A DNA stretch of 62,228 bases from Desulfurococcus sp. (GCA_026626905.1 JAPNUX010000002.1:1-62228); one strand, 5' to 3'; positions 44,077 through 54,333 are shown, counted from the first letter of the stretch. Notes: generated by a model from the letters alone, not told the origin. A program made the numbers and translations.

Positions 44077-44703
44077 ATGGAGAAGAGGACTGGGACAACT
44101 ACGGTGGGACTAGTCACCAGGGATCACGTGGTGCTAGCAGCTGATAAGAGAGCTACAGCAGGACCCATGGTCTACCATAAAGCCGTCAAGAAGATCCTGA
44201 AGATAACGGATTACGCTGCACTAACAATCTCAGGGCTTGTAGCTGACGCCCAGTACATTGCTGAAATGGCCAGGATTACTGCTGAACGATATAAGCTGGA
44301 GGTAGGGAAGCCTATGCCTATAAGCTCTCTATCCTCATGGCTATCTCTAGTGCTTTCAGCATACTTGAGGTACTCGCCCTTCATAGTCCAGCTACTGTTA
44401 GGTGGAAGGGATCACACTGGTGTTAGCCTCTACTACATGGATCTCTACGGCAGCTTATCCCGCGAGAAGTACATGGCTACTGGAAGCGGCTCGCCGGTAG
44501 CATTCGGCGTGCTCGAGCAAGGGTATAGAGAGGATTTAAGCCTTAGTGAAGCTAGAGAGCTGGCTTTCAAGGCTGTTGCCGCTGCAGTGATGAGAGATGG
44601 ATTTAGTGGCGAGGGAGTTGACCTGGTTGTAATAGGCCCTGAAGGCTACCTGGAGGAGACAATTCCATTTAAGAGGATCTCGGAGGAGACCCGTGTAATC
44701 TAG
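44077..44703 (+). CDS. psmB: Proteasome beta subunit, catalytic type
   Basis: 208 aa from ATG 44077, eight bases after GGTGG; a GTG at 44065 is disfavoured. A six-residue propeptide (MEKRTG) is followed by TTTVGLVTRDHVVLAADKRAT, giving the N-terminal nucleophile Thr, Asp17 and the downstream Lys33. The pattern SGSGSPVAFGVLE and DGFSGEGVDLVV completes the active-site surroundings (Ser129/Asp166 type). This is the active beta subunit; compare the divergent copy at 56759-56151. The adjacent aCPSF1 gene is a conserved neighbour. Confidence 0.95.
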   Translation: MEKRTGTTTVGLVTRDHVVLAADKRATAGPMVYHKAVKKILKITDYAALTISGLVADAQYIAEMARITAERYKLEVGKPMPISSLSSWLSLVLSAYLRYSPFIVQLLLGGRDHTGVSLYYMDLYGSLSREKYMATGSGSPVAFGVLEQGYREDLSLSEARELAFKAVAAAVMRDGFSGEGVDLVVIGPEGYLEETIPFKRISEETRVI

Positions 44704-44821
44704 CCGCTTCCATTCAAGGTAAAGAGTTATAAACCCTTATGCACTGTTTCACTTGATCAGCACTAGCTTGAATACGCATCGTAAACATCTTCTAAGAGAG
44801 CTTAACGCGAAGTGATGTCTT

Positions 44822-46765
44822 TTGAAGCTAGATAGAATAGTGCTTGAGAAGAACAAGCTTGAACTGCTGAAAAGCATAGTTGAAGAAATACCAGCAGAGC
44901 TTGAACTATCAAACATAGAGTTCGAGGGCCCCTTCATAGTCATATACGTGAAAAACAGGAACGCTATAGAGAAGCACCTCGACCTAGCTCAGAATATCGC
45001 TAGGAAAGTACGGAAGAGGATAGTAATCAGGGTTTCACCTGAGAACCGCCTCCCGCCTGAGGAAGCTAAGAGTATTCTACTCGAGCTAGCCCCTAAGGAT
45101 GCAGGAATAGACCCTAAAGGCATATACTTCGATGACACTTCAGGCGAGATGTGGGTTAAAGTCGAGAAGCCAGGCTATCTTGTCGGCAGAGGAAGCATAA
45201 TGAGGCATTTAATCCTAGCTAAGACAGGGTGGCGCGTGATCCCCCAGAGGTCGTCTCCACTGGAGTCGAAAACCCTCTACGAGGTTCTCAGCAACGTGTT
45301 AAAGCAGAGCAGCTATAGGGTTGAATTCCTGAGGAGGCTAGGGGAGAGAATACACAGGGATGTAATATTCAAGAGCAACTACGTGAGAGTGACAGGGCTG
45401 GGAGGATTCCGCGAGGTAGGAAGATCAGCAATACTCGTGGAAACCAGGGAGAGCAAGCTACTGCTAGACCTGGGGATTAACGCTGGTGCAATTGATGATC
45501 CCACTAGAGCATACCCGCTGCTGGAATTAGACTCTTTTAGATTAGAGGAGCTTGACGGTATTATAGTATCGCACGCACATCTAGATCACGTCGGACTCGT
45601 CCCGCTACTATACAAGTACGGGTACCGTGGCCCGGTCTATGCTACGAAGCCTACAAGAGAGTTGATGATAGTAATGTTGAAGGATCTCGTAGAGGTCTCT
45701 AGAAGGTCGGGTAAGTACGTGCCGTTCTCCGAGAAGGATATCTCCACGCTGATACTGCACACGATAACAGTAGACTACGATGAAGTGACAGATGTCGCCC
45801 CTGACGTAAAGCTCACAATGTATAACGCAGGCCACATTCTTGGGTCAGCAATAATCCACCTGCACATAGGAATGGGGCTCTACAACATCGTGTATACAGG
45901 GGACTTCAAGTACTCGGATACAAGACTCCTTAATAAGGCTAACGCTGAGTTCCCACGAGTTGAAACCCTCATAATGGAGGGGACTTACGGGGCAACACTT
46001 CAGGAGAGCAGGAGTCAAGCGGAAGAACAGCTGACTAGTATTGTCAAGAGGACTGCTGAGAGAGGTGGCGTTGTATTAATCCCTGTGTTCGCTGTGGGTA
46101 GAGGGCAGGAGATAATACTAGTACTCAATGAGGCTATTAAGACAGGTAAGATACCTAAGCTGAACATATACGTGGAGGGCCTTGTCAACGAGGTGACAGC
46201 AATACACATGCAGTACCCTGAATACCTGAATAAATCGCTGAGGGATGCAATATACAATGGCGAGAACCCCTTTACCTCTGAGTGGGTGAAGCCAATTGAG
46301 TCTGGTACAGCTAGACCGGATATAGTGGAGGATAGACCGTCAGTTATAATAGCGACCAGCGGCATGCTCACGGGAGGCCCTGCAGTCGACTACTTGAAGC
46401 TGCTTGCAGGCGATAAGAGAAACTCCCTCATCTTCGTAGGCTACCAGGCTGAGGGAACCCTCGGCAGGAAGATTAAAGATGGCTCGAGGAGTGTAACCAT
46501 GGTCACCGAGAACAAAGTTGAAGTACTACATGTAGAGCTAGAAGTCTACAGTATAGAAGGATTCAGCGGCCACAGCGATCAACGCGAGCTCCTAGACTAC
46601 GCTAGAAGCGTGGAGCCTAGACCTAGGAGAATAATATTAAACCACGGGGAGCCCAATGCTCTCAACGCTCTCTCAACACTCTTAAAAGCTGATAAAGAAC
46701 TAAGGAGTAAGGGTAGGCCTGAGATACTAGTCCCCAATATACTTGATGCAATCAACCTCCTCTAG
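44822..46765 (+). CDS. aCPSF1, KH-domain beta-CASP ribonuclease
   Basis: 647 aa, TTG start. Residues 1-160 contain two KH-like domains (KRIVIRVSPENRLPPEEA, then GDFYFDDT-like GIYFDDTSGEMWVKVEKPG). The MBL core shows GGFREVGRSAILVET, IIVSHAHLDHVGLVPLL, VYTGDFKYSDTRLL and METYGATL-like MEGTYGATL; the beta-CASP part shows IPVFAVGRGQEIIL, IIATSGMLTGGP and a final SGHSDQREL. aCPSF1 is the general archaeal transcription-termination factor, cleaving RNA after U-tracts. Its neighbourhood with psmB is conserved. Confidence 0.95.
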   Translation: MKLDRIVLEKNKLELLKSIVEEIPAELELSNIEFEGPFIVIYVKNRNAIEKHLDLAQNIARKVRKRIVIRVSPENRLPPEEAKSILLELAPKDAGIDPKGIYFDDTSGEMWVKVEKPGYLVGRGSIMRHLILAKTGWRVIPQRSSPLESKTLYEVLSNVLKQSSYRVEFLRRLGERIHRDVIFKSNYVRVTGLGGFREVGRSAILVETRESKLLLDLGINAGAIDDPTRAYPLLELDSFRLEELDGIIVSHAHLDHVGLVPLLYKYGYRGPVYATKPTRELMIVMLKDLVEVSRRSGKYVPFSEKDISTLILHTITVDYDEVTDVAPDVKLTMYNAGHILGSAIIHLHIGMGLYNIVYTGDFKYSDTRLLNKANAEFPRVETLIMEGTYGATLQESRSQAEEQLTSIVKRTAERGGVVLIPVFAVGRGQEIILVLNEAIKTGKIPKLNIYVEGLVNEVTAIHMQYPEYLNKSLRDAIYNGENPFTSEWVKPIESGTARPDIVEDRPSVIIATSGMLTGGPAVDYLKLLAGDKRNSLIFVGYQAEGTLGRKIKDGSRSVTMVTENKVEVLHVELEVYSIEGFSGHSDQRELLDYARSVEPRPRRIILNHGEPNALNALSTLLKADKELRSKGRPEILVPNILDAINLL

Positions 46766-46786
46766 AAATACAGAGAGGATGTCGCT

Positions 46787-47314
46787 GTGAAGAGAGTTTT
46801 ATTCCCTGGGAGATTCCAGCCGTTCCATAAGGGGCATTTAACAGCCGTCAAGAAGCTTCTAGAGGAGTTCGACGAAGTAGTAGTATTAATTGGGAGTGCT
46901 CAGGAGGGATTCACCTGCAGGAACCCGTTTACTGCTGGAGAACGAGTCGAAATGATCACTCGTTTATTCAAGGAGGAGTCTATCTTCGATAAGTCATGGC
47001 TTATACCAGTACCCGACCTGCACATGCCTATGGCCTGGACTACACACGTCCTCTCAATAGTCCCGAGAATTGATAGTGTAGCGTCAGGAAACCCCCATAT
47101 ACTCTACTTGTTCAAGTGGCTCGGATTAAACACTATTAGAGTCCAGCTAGTAGAGCCCGAGAGGTATAGAGGAGAGTACATTAGGAGGCTTATAGCTGAA
47201 GGATCCAGTGAGTGGAGGCTACTAGTACCTGAAGCTATAGCCGGGTTCATCGAGGAGATCGGGGGAGTAGAGAGGATAAGAGAGGTGTGTAGGAGTGAGC
47301 ATACTAGAGGTTGA
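46787..47314 (+). CDS. nadM: Nicotinamide-nucleotide adenylyltransferase
   Basis: 175 aa, GTG start after GAGAGG. The N-terminus RVLFPGRFQPFHKGHLTAVKKLL has the (H/T)xGH nucleotidyl-transfer motif. IGSAQEGFTCRNPFTAGERVEM and the C-terminal RRLIAEGSSEWRLLVP (part of the ISSTxxR-like region) fit archaeal NadM, which makes NAD from NMN and ATP. Overlaps rtcA by 20 bp and follows aCPSF1 by 21 bp. Confidence 0.93.
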   Translation: MKRVLFPGRFQPFHKGHLTAVKKLLEEFDEVVVLIGSAQEGFTCRNPFTAGERVEMITRLFKEESIFDKSWLIPVPDLHMPMAWTTHVLSIVPRIDSVASGNPHILYLFKWLGLNTIRVQLVEPERYRGEYIRRLIAEGSSEWRLLVPEAIAGFIEEIGGVERIREVCRSEHTRG

Positions 47315-48368
47315 TGGAAGTATAGGTGAAGGAGGAGGACAGGTTTTAAGATACGCTCTAGCACTATCCTCTCTAACACTTAGGCCTGTGAGAATATACA
47401 ATATTAGAGCTAAAAGAGATAATCCAGGGCTACGCCCCCAGCATTTAACAGCTGTAGAAGCTCTTAGAGAGCTGACAAGAGCTGAAGTAGAGAATGCTAG
47501 GGTTGGAAGCACTGAGATAGTCTTCAAGCCCAGGTATAGGGGTAGCAGTATCTCAGAGATTGATGTTGGAACAGCTGGAAGCATCACTCTAGTACTACAG
47601 GCAATACTACCTGTACTAGCTTTCACTAAGGGATCCTCGAGGATCAGGCTTAAAGGAGGAACAAACGTACCGTGGAGCCCGCCCGTAGACTACTTCCAGC
47701 ACGTCTTCCTCTATAACATAAAGCACGTGGGTGTTGAAGCCGGCATTAAAGTAATCAGAAGAGGACACTACCCGCGTGGCGGCGGAGTAGTCGACGTAGA
47801 GGTTAAAGGATTATCAGACTACCTGAAACCCCTCCAGATCGTTAAGAGAGGACGTTTGAGAAGATTCTTCATACACAGCTACTGTGTTAAGCTACCACAA
47901 CATGTTGCTGAAAGACAGTTGAAAGCTGCGAGAGATGTTCTCTCAAAAGTATTCAGGGAGGATGTAGAGGAGAATCTTGAATTCTACCCGCCTGAAAAGG
48001 ATCCCCATTTAGGGCCTGGTAGCGGTATCCTAGTATACGCTGAAGCCGACCCAGGGGTTAGAATCGGCAGTGACTCTCTAGGTGAGAAGGGGAAGCCTGC
48101 TGAGAGGGTTGGAGAGGAGGCTGTATTAAAGCTTATAGAGGAACTAGAGTCTGGAATGGCGTTCGACAGGCATATGGGCGACATGCTCATCCCATACATG
48201 TTCCTAGCTAGAGGGGTCAGTAGGATCGGGGTTTCAAGAATAACACTGCATCTTCTAACAGCAATCGAGGTCAGCAGGCTCTTCTTCCCTGAAGCTGAAG
48301 TCAAGGTTGAAGGAGAGCTAGATAAACCTGGATTCATAACGGTACGCGGCGTGGGATTCCAGCCGTAG
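47295..48368 (+). CDS. rtcA: RNA 3'-terminal phosphate cyclase
   Basis: 357 aa, GTG start overlapping nadM. Segments: LEVDGSIGEGGGQVLRYALALSSL, RDNPGLRPQHLTAVEALREL, VGTAGSITLVLQAILPVL, and the adenylated histidine region AFDRHMGDMLIPYMFLA. RtcA converts RNA 3'-phosphate to a 2',3'-cyclic phosphate using ATP and can also act on DNA 5' ends. It belongs to the RNA-processing theme of the window. Confidence 0.94.
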   Translation: MSILEVDGSIGEGGGQVLRYALALSSLTLRPVRIYNIRAKRDNPGLRPQHLTAVEALRELTRAEVENARVGSTEIVFKPRYRGSSISEIDVGTAGSITLVLQAILPVLAFTKGSSRIRLKGGTNVPWSPPVDYFQHVFLYNIKHVGVEAGIKVIRRGHYPRGGGVVDVEVKGLSDYLKPLQIVKRGRLRRFFIHSYCVKLPQHVAERQLKAARDVLSKVFREDVEENLEFYPPEKDPHLGPGSGILVYAEADPGVRIGSDSLGEKGKPAERVGEEAVLKLIEELESGMAFDRHMGDMLIPYMFLARGVSRIGVSRITLHLLTAIEVSRLFFPEAEVKVEGELDKPGFITVRGVGFQP

Positions 48369-48380
48369 AAGCTAGTAGAG

Positions 48381-49385
48381 TTATCCTATCTTTACACGTG
48401 AAGTGAAAGCCTCGTAAAGCTTCTTCTTCAACAAGTCTAGGTTTAATCCTAGGAGAGCTGAGATCAATATAGGCTTTAACCCAGTCCTGGATTCAATGAA
48501 GCCTACAGCACTCTCTAAGATTTCCCTCGGTGTTGAATCAATCTTGTTAACCACTAGCATGGCAGGCTTATCTCCCAGAATCTCCTTAACCATGCTGTAT
48601 ACTCTAAGCTGCTCCTCTAGAGAGTAGTAGAATGAGGGGTTTACATCGAAAACAAATAAGAGGTGGTCTGCGAGGTGTTTTACAGCTAGTATAGCCCGCT
48701 TCTCAATGATATTCTTCTCTTCGATCCTAGAGTCCAGTAGTCCTGGCGAGTCAATTAAGACTATTCTACCGTAGTCTACCTCCACGTGTCCTACTATCAG
48801 GCTACGGGTTGTAAAGGGGTAGGCTCCAATCTCAGGTTTCGCCCTGGTAAGCTTGGAGAGTAGAGTTGACTTACCGACCTGTGGCATTCCAGCTATAACC
48901 ACCCTGTAGTCTCCTGAGACATCCGGCATTCTCGACACTTCACTCACATACTTTTTCACTAGAGATACTGTTCTCGCCTTCCTCTTGTACAAGGAGAGAA
49001 GCCTCCCAAGCCCGCTTCTAAAAACAGCCACGTGGTCTGCTTGTGGATCATTGAGCTTACTCTCGTAGTCTCTACATAGATCCCGTGCTACCCTTGAAAG
49101 CTTTCTGAATCCACGCGCGGTAACCGATGGATCCTCACCCACGTAGACTCTATACAGCTCTCTGAAGAACTCGTGCATCCCGCTGACAGCTTCCGAGGCC
49201 TTTACAATATTCTCGAGCTCACCTACTACAATTGTACACGCAATGTCGAGCTTCCTTGAAAGCAGCTTGCTAGTGGCCTTCCCCTTAATCTCTCTTAACC
49301 TTGAATCCACATACTCTAATAGCTCCTCGTAGCTTCTAATGTAGACCCCCGTGAAAACACTAGGCTTCAAGTCCCTGTGCATCAT
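48381..49385 (-). CDS. Nog1-like Obg-family GTPase
   Basis: 334 aa. The first 160 residues are helical and correspond to the Nog1 N-terminal domain. G1 is GMPQVGKSTLLSKLT (the Obg consensus Asn before VGKS is Gln here), the switch shows YPFTTRSLIVG, G3 is IDSPGLLD, and G4 is VVNKID near residue 280. Nog1 in eukaryotes works in 60S assembly; archaeal homologues are presumed to act in ribosome assembly. No C-terminal extension is present beyond the G domain. Convergent with rtcA (12 bp gap). Confidence 0.85.
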   Translation of the reverse strand: MMHRDLKPSVFTGVYIRSYEELLEYVDSRLREIKGKATSKLLSRKLDIACTIVVGELENIVKASEAVSGMHEFFRELYRVYVGEDPSVTARGFRKLSRVARDLCRDYESKLNDPQADHVAVFRSGLGRLLSLYKRKARTVSLVKKYVSEVSRMPDVSGDYRVVIAGMPQVGKSTLLSKLTRAKPEIGAYPFTTRSLIVGHVEVDYGRIVLIDSPGLLDSRIEEKNIIEKRAILAVKHLADHLLFVFDVNPSFYYSLEEQLRVYSMVKEILGDKPAMLVVNKIDSTPREILESAVGFIESRTGLKPILISALLGLNLDLLKKKLYEAFTSRVKIG

Positions 49386-49444
49386 AGATTACCCGGTTTG
49401 ACAGTGTTAACAACAGGTTTCCTCGCTGTATCCTACTGGTGAGC

Positions 49445-50329
49445 TTAGCTCTTCAAGGCTTTGAATACAGCTGTATAACCGGCTGACACCTGGTGGAATT
49501 TATCCTTGTAGGCTTCGAGCAGCATGCTTTCTGCTCTAAGCCCAGTACAGTGTCCTGCATGGACCTCCTCTACACTCATCTCCCTCAGCATGCCTGTAAC
49601 TTCACGTATCACTTCAAGCCTTGCTGAATGCAAGTGGAAGCCTCCCATAACAGCTTTAACATTCTCCTTCAGGGTTCTCGAGGCGTGCAAGGTAATATTG
49701 GTTATCCCGGAGTGACCGCAGCCACTTAAAACTACAAGCCCGTACCCCTCTATACTGATAGCTAAACCTGTATCATCTCTAAGCTTGTGTGGAACTAGCT
49801 CTCCATCCTCGATAGTATAAGCTCCTGGTAGCCCTGGAGCTAGATCTTCTCTTTCTCTTACTACTTCACCCAGATAGTATACTCCTGGTGCTACTTCCAT
49901 GGGGCTACGTGTTAGAATGAAGTATGCTCCAGCCTCCTCAGCTTTACTCTTACTCCAGCCGGGCCCGATATCAAGTTCTACTCTCTCACTTCCAATGTAT
50001 ATCGATGGCTTGAAGATGTCTGGGTGGGCTATAACAGGTGTTCTACGCCCGATGCTCTGTAAAACCTTGATCAAGCCCCCCGTGTGATCATAGTGGTTGT
50101 GGGAGAGTACAATTACATCTACACTGGATAAATCCACTCCCAGTAGCCTGGCATTATGAATTACAGTATCAGCATGCTGGCCGACATCAAAGAGTACTCT
50201 ATAAACCCTGCCGTCACCGGCTACAGCCTCCACTAGAACAGATAACCCGTGCTCTCCGAGGAAGTACCGCCTGCTAGCTCTATCCTCAACCAGGAATACT
50301 ACTCGAGCCTCAATAATGCTTTGGGGCAT
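49445..50329 (-). CDS. MBL-fold metallohydrolase (COG1237-like)
   Basis: 294 aa. ATG 50329 is preferred (GAGGTG upstream); a TTG precedes it. The zinc motif VIVLSHNHYDHTGGLIKVL is present, with later metal His in SGCGHSGITN and GGFHLHSARL and a final HAGHCTGL. This pattern (HxHxDH with SGCGH and GGFHL) is that of MBL proteins related to the dihydropterin-type synthase of methanopterin biosynthesis; the organism's substrate is not known. Divergent from the LEA14-like gene. Confidence 0.8.
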   Translation of the reverse strand: MPQSIIEARVVFLVEDRASRRYFLGEHGLSVLVEAVAGDGRVYRVLFDVGQHADTVIHNARLLGVDLSSVDVIVLSHNHYDHTGGLIKVLQSIGRRTPVIAHPDIFKPSIYIGSERVELDIGPGWSKSKAEEAGAYFILTRSPMEVAPGVYYLGEVVREREDLAPGLPGAYTIEDGELVPHKLRDDTGLAISIEGYGLVVLSGCGHSGITNITLHASRTLKENVKAVMGGFHLHSARLEVIREVTGMLREMSVEEVHAGHCTGLRAESMLLEAYKDKFHQVSAGYTAVFKALKS

Positions 50330-50478
50330 CAAGTAGACACCTCATCACATATGATCAATTAGCCTTCATAAATCACTATTGTTGAATGATTAGCACAGTT
50401 ACCACGCCTTAAGAGCTATCCTAGTCTAGTAGAGAATTTACAAGGCTAAGACCATATTTTTACCTGATGGTGGTTTAG

Positions 50479-50988
50479 ATGGCTAAGAAGATTATCGTAA
50501 TTATAGTGCTACTGCTAGTATTATCCGGCTTTGGCTACAGCTTATATGGAATGTATACAACTGCCAAGAGTATAAATGCTAAGGTGGAAGTAGCTAGCGT
50601 TAAGCTTAAGGGCTTTAATCCCCCGTTCAAGCCTCTACCTGATGCAGCCGTTATAACTTTTAGAATACTGGTCAACAATACCTCAAGCCATACACTGAAG
50701 GTTGAGAAAATAGTATACAATGTATACGTTGAGGGCGTGTTCCTCGGCAACGGCTACAAGGAGGGTATCTTCATCCCAGCTAACTCGACGACACCAGTCT
50801 ACTTAGATCTCGAGGTGAAAGATAGAGATGCATTAGCTTTACTAGCAGAGCTAGCCTCTAAGAGAGATACTAGTATAAGCTACCAGGTGAAAGCTACTGC
50901 TACAATCCCAGTAGAGTTCTACGGCCTCGTGAAAGTATTCAGCTTAAGCATTCCTCTCGAGATCTCTGGCGTGCTTCAAGTAGAGTAG
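50479..50988 (+). CDS. Membrane-anchored LEA14/WHy-domain-like protein
   Basis: 169 aa. ATG after GGTGGTTTAG. An N-terminal membrane anchor (residues 4-26, IIVIIVLLLVLSGFGYSLYG) is followed by a beta-sandwich of about 130 residues: VKLKGFNPPF, ITFRILVNNTSSHTLKVEKI, YVEGVFLGNGY, TTPVYLDLEVKD. The pattern of a conserved NN(T)S loop after a strand fits LEA14-like WHy domains. The function is unknown, likely extracytoplasmic. A TATA-like CATATTTTTAC at 50451-50461 precedes it. Confidence 0.68.
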   Translation: MAKKIIVIIVLLLVLSGFGYSLYGMYTTAKSINAKVEVASVKLKGFNPPFKPLPDAAVITFRILVNNTSSHTLKVEKIVYNVYVEGVFLGNGYKEGIFIPANSTTPVYLDLEVKDRDALALLAELASKRDTSISYQVKATATIPVEFYGLVKVFSLSIPLEISGVLQVE

Positions 50989-51052
50989 ATAGAGTAAATA
51001 CACTCGAGGTAATATTATTCACAGGGATTGCGGGGAGTAAGGTGCTGTTTAA

Positions 51053-54000
51053 GTGGCTGGTGGAGAAAGTGTAGAGGATATTTTAAGCAGGCTTAAAGAG
51101 TGCTCTGGGAGCAGAAACTTTAGGGTTAAAGCAGCTAGCATAATTGAAAGTATAGCCTTAAAGCTTGGTTTACCAGTAGAGGGCTCCGAGTATACTTTAA
51201 TATCTAGTACTAGAGTTGACTCTCCCTTCACCCACATCATAGTGGTGTACGAGGCTACAGAAGAACTCTCAGGAGACCTTAACACTGCAGAGGCTGTTGA
51301 AAGGATTGCAGAGCGTATTCTAAGGAATACTGGAGTTAAAGAGCATGAGAGACCTCTACTAGTTATTCTAGGCAGTAGAGTAGTGTTCGCTAGATACGAC
51401 TCTAAGAGTAAGCGCTGGGTGCTTAAAGGACCCTACGACCTCGGAAGACGCTCCCTCCTAATGCTTCTCACAGCTCTTAGAAGCCTCAAGGGGAGAAGGC
51501 TGTCAGTAGATGAATTACTCGAAGACTTTGGGTCTACAAGCCCTCTCACCAAGCGTGCTGTAAGAGTACTCTACGAGAAGCTCACAGAGTCGAATAACCA
51601 GGAGACTAGAGGACTCCTCGAGCACTGGAGGAAAACGTCTCCTCAAGCTAATATCCTACGTGCATCCAGGGGTCTCGAGGAGCTAAGGGATCTCTACGGT
51701 ATAGAGGGTAGAGTAGACTATGAAGCCCTCTTACTCTCAGTCTACACCTACTACGCTTTCCTCATGAAACTGCTAGCAGCAAGCGTAGCATATCCTTACG
51801 GTACAGGTAGGTACCTGGAGTCATATGTGGATGTGCTTGAAGAAGCCTACGCGAGCGGGTTAAACACCTTCAAGAAGCTCTTAATGGAGCTTGAGAGCGG
51901 AGTGTTATTCAAGAGCATCCTGAACATAGCAAACTACAGTGGAGACAGCTTCACCTCATGGTATCTCGAGGAGCTTGATGAAGAACTCGCTGAAGTATTA
52001 ATCACTATAGCTAGGAGGCTCTCTGAGTATGAGCCTGCAGCCATGGTACTAGATTTAGAGTACCCGAGAGACTTGTTGAAGGAGTTGTACCAGAACCTTG
52101 TGCCAAGAGAGGTTAGACGTAGTTTAGGTGAATACTATACTCCAGACTGGCTAGCCGATCTTGTTTTAAGCGAAGCAGGAATAACAGTTGAGAATTTTGA
52201 GAAGCTGGCTGAAGAGAGAGGAGACCCGCTGGCACCATTGAATCTGAGGATCCTGGATCCAGCATGTGGCTCCGGCACCTTCCTGATCCTGGCAGTGAAG
52301 AAGCTTAGAGAATACGCTGAGAAGCAGGGTTTAGAGGACCACTTAGCCGGCTACCTACCAAGGAGTGTTGTAGGCTTTGATTTAAACCCGCTTGCAGTGC
52401 TAGCAGCTAGAACAAACTACCTGCTTGTAGTAGCCGACCTCCTGCCATTTCAAGAACCCTTTGAAATACCAGTGTACTTAGCAGATCCTTTGAGTGTTGA
52501 AGTTAAAGTAGACTCATCTAGAGGTGTATATGTGGTTAGAACACTGCTAGGAGAGCTAGTACTACCAGTTAAAGCTGGGGATAAAGAGTTCTTGAGGAAG
52601 CTAGTTAATGCTGTAGCTGAATGCATGAGAGTAGAATGCAGGGTAGAAGAGTTCAAGGAGGTAGCTGAAAGGGGATTCAATCTCAGTGAAAACGAGGTAC
52701 AGCTGGTAGCAGGCTTCTACAGCTTTCTCTTAAAGCTTGAAGACAGTGAAAGAGACTCCATGCTGAGAAGTATACTAGCTCTCCTCGCTGCGGGCTCCTA
52801 TAAGGGATTCGACTATGTTATCGGTAATCCACCATGGGTGAACTGGGAGAAGCTGCCTTTAGAGTATAGGAGGAGCTCGAAGACCCTGTGGGAGAGCTAC
52901 GGGCTATTGAAGTCGTCAGGTAGAGCAAGGCTTGGTAGAGTTAAGAGAGATATCTCCATGCTATTTCTAGCGAGAAGCCTAGACTCGTATGTAAGGGAGA
53001 AAGGGGTACTGGCATTCCTAGTACCCTTCTCAGTCTTTAAGTCTCAGGCTGGAGCCGGCTTGAGGGGGTTCCTGGCGAGTAGAGGTAGGATCCTGAGGAT
53101 CCATGACCTCGTCGAGCTCACCCCCTTCGAGAATGCAGTCAACATGACCTCTCTAATCGTAGTGGAGAAGGAGGGGGAGACTAGGTTTCCAGTGCCATGC
53201 GTGCTGTGGCGTAGTTCAAGGAGAATAAGGAGAGATGCAAGCCTGGAGGAGGCTGTAGAAGCTTGCAGGAGGCTTAGTGTAGCTGTCATCCCAGTGAGCA
53301 GAAGGGATCCTGGGAGCCCCTGGATGGAGGTATCCTGGAGAGCCTACAGAACGTTGAAGAAGATTACTGGTTCAACCCCATGGTATAAAGCTTATGAAGG
53401 CGTGAATACAGCCCTCAACCAAGTCTACTGGATTAAAGTACTCTCAGAGGTATCAAGCAACCTCCTGATCGTCACGAATCCACCACTACCCGGCCAGAAG
53501 AAGAAGGTTAAACAGGTAGAGCAGGTAGTAGAGAGAGACCTAGTCTACCCGCTGGTTAGAGGTAGAAGTATTAGGAGATGGCTTGTAGAGAGGATGAGCG
53601 AGTGGATCATCATCCCCCACGACCCGGTATCAGGGAAGCCTATACCTGAAGACGTATTGAAAGCCGAGTACCCTAGAACCTACGAGTACCTCGCTAGCTT
53701 CAAGGAGGAATTGGAGGATAGATCCATTCACAAGCTTTGGGGTAGAGGAAAGCCATTCTACACTCTCTACGATATAGGAGGCTACACGTTCAAACCCTAC
53801 AAGGTTGCCTGGAAGTATATTGCCGGGGGAGTCTCAGGTAAAGCTAGGTTCTCGGCAGCCGTCCTAGAGCCTGTAAGCGACCAGTATGTAGGGGTGAAAA
53901 CCGTTATCCCTAATGAGAAGCTAGTTATAGTTCCACTAGAGGATAGAAGCGAAGCCTACTACCTTGCAGGAATCCTTAACTCCTCACCTATAATACTGCT

Positions 54001-54265
54001 CGTATCATCCTACGCTCTAGGAACAGCAATCTCAACACACATCCTAGAGTACATTAGAGTACCAAAGTATGATCCAGGCGACCCACTACACCGGAAGCTA
54101 AGCATGCTATCAGAAGAGGCGCACAAGGTAGCTAGACTAATCCACGGGAAGGATAGAGCAAACCTGAAGAACAAGCTCAAGAGAATTGAAGCTGAAATAG
54201 ATAGCATTACTGCCCAGCTCTACAATATAACAGAAAAAGAACTTAGAGACATTATCTCCCTTTAA
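51053..54265 (+). CDS. Type IIG-like (Eco57I-class) adenine-specific DNA methyltransferase
   Basis: 1070 aa. GTG start about eight bases after GGTG. The N-terminal 180 residues could be a degenerate nuclease domain: VDSPFTHIIVVYEAT resembles the D-x(n)-ExK core but has E-A-T rather than ExK. A helical segment leads to the N6-adenine methyltransferase domain: SLGEYYTPDWLADLVL, motif I DPACGSGTFL from D402, and motif IV NPPWVNW from N592. The C-terminal 400 residues (VRGRSIRRWLVERM, then LAGILNSSPIILLVSSYAL) are a target-recognition region as in Eco57I/TaqI-type enzymes. It probably protects DNA against the nuclease at 54913, or is a cut-and-methylate enzyme with a weakened nuclease. Codon use resembles its neighbours. 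Confidence 0.82.
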   Translation: MAGGESVEDILSRLKECSGSRNFRVKAASIIESIALKLGLPVEGSEYTLISSTRVDSPFTHIIVVYEATEELSGDLNTAEAVERIAERILRNTGVKEHERPLLVILGSRVVFARYDSKSKRWVLKGPYDLGRRSLLMLLTALRSLKGRRLSVDELLEDFGSTSPLTKRAVRVLYEKLTESNNQETRGLLEHWRKTSPQANILRASRGLEELRDLYGIEGRVDYEALLLSVYTYYAFLMKLLAASVAYPYGTGRYLESYVDVLEEAYASGLNTFKKLLMELESGVLFKSILNIANYSGDSFTSWYLEELDEELAEVLITIARRLSEYEPAAMVLDLEYPRDLLKELYQNLVPREVRRSLGEYYTPDWLADLVLSEAGITVENFEKLAEERGDPLAPLNLRILDPACGSGTFLILAVKKLREYAEKQGLEDHLAGYLPRSVVGFDLNPLAVLAARTNYLLVVADLLPFQEPFEIPVYLADPLSVEVKVDSSRGVYVVRTLLGELVLPVKAGDKEFLRKLVNAVAECMRVECRVEEFKEVAERGFNLSENEVQLVAGFYSFLLKLEDSERDSMLRSILALLAAGSYKGFDYVIGNPPWVNWEKLPLEYRRSSKTLWESYGLLKSSGRARLGRVKRDISMLFLARSLDSYVREKGVLAFLVPFSVFKSQAGAGLRGFLASRGRILRIHDLVELTPFENAVNMTSLIVVEKEGETRFPVPCVLWRSSRRIRRDASLEEAVEACRRLSVAVIPVSRRDPGSPWMEVSWRAYRTLKKITGSTPWYKAYEGVNTALNQVYWIKVLSEVSSNLLIVTNPPLPGQKKKVKQVEQVVERDLVYPLVRGRSIRRWLVERMSEWIIIPHDPVSGKPIPEDVLKAEYPRTYEYLASFKEELEDRSIHKLWGRGKPFYTLYDIGGYTFKPYKVAWKYIAGGVSGKARFSAAVLEPVSDQYVGVKTVIPNEKLVIVPLEDRSEAYYLAGILNSSPIILLVSSYALGTAISTHILEYIRVPKYDPGDPLHRKLSMLSEEAHKVARLIHGKDRANLKNKLKRIEAEIDSITAQLYNITEKELRDIISL

Positions 54266-54333
54266 GTCTTCTCTGATTGCTTCTAGTCGTTAATTTTCAT
54301 TGAGCCTATTGAAGATCAACCATTAAATAGTGT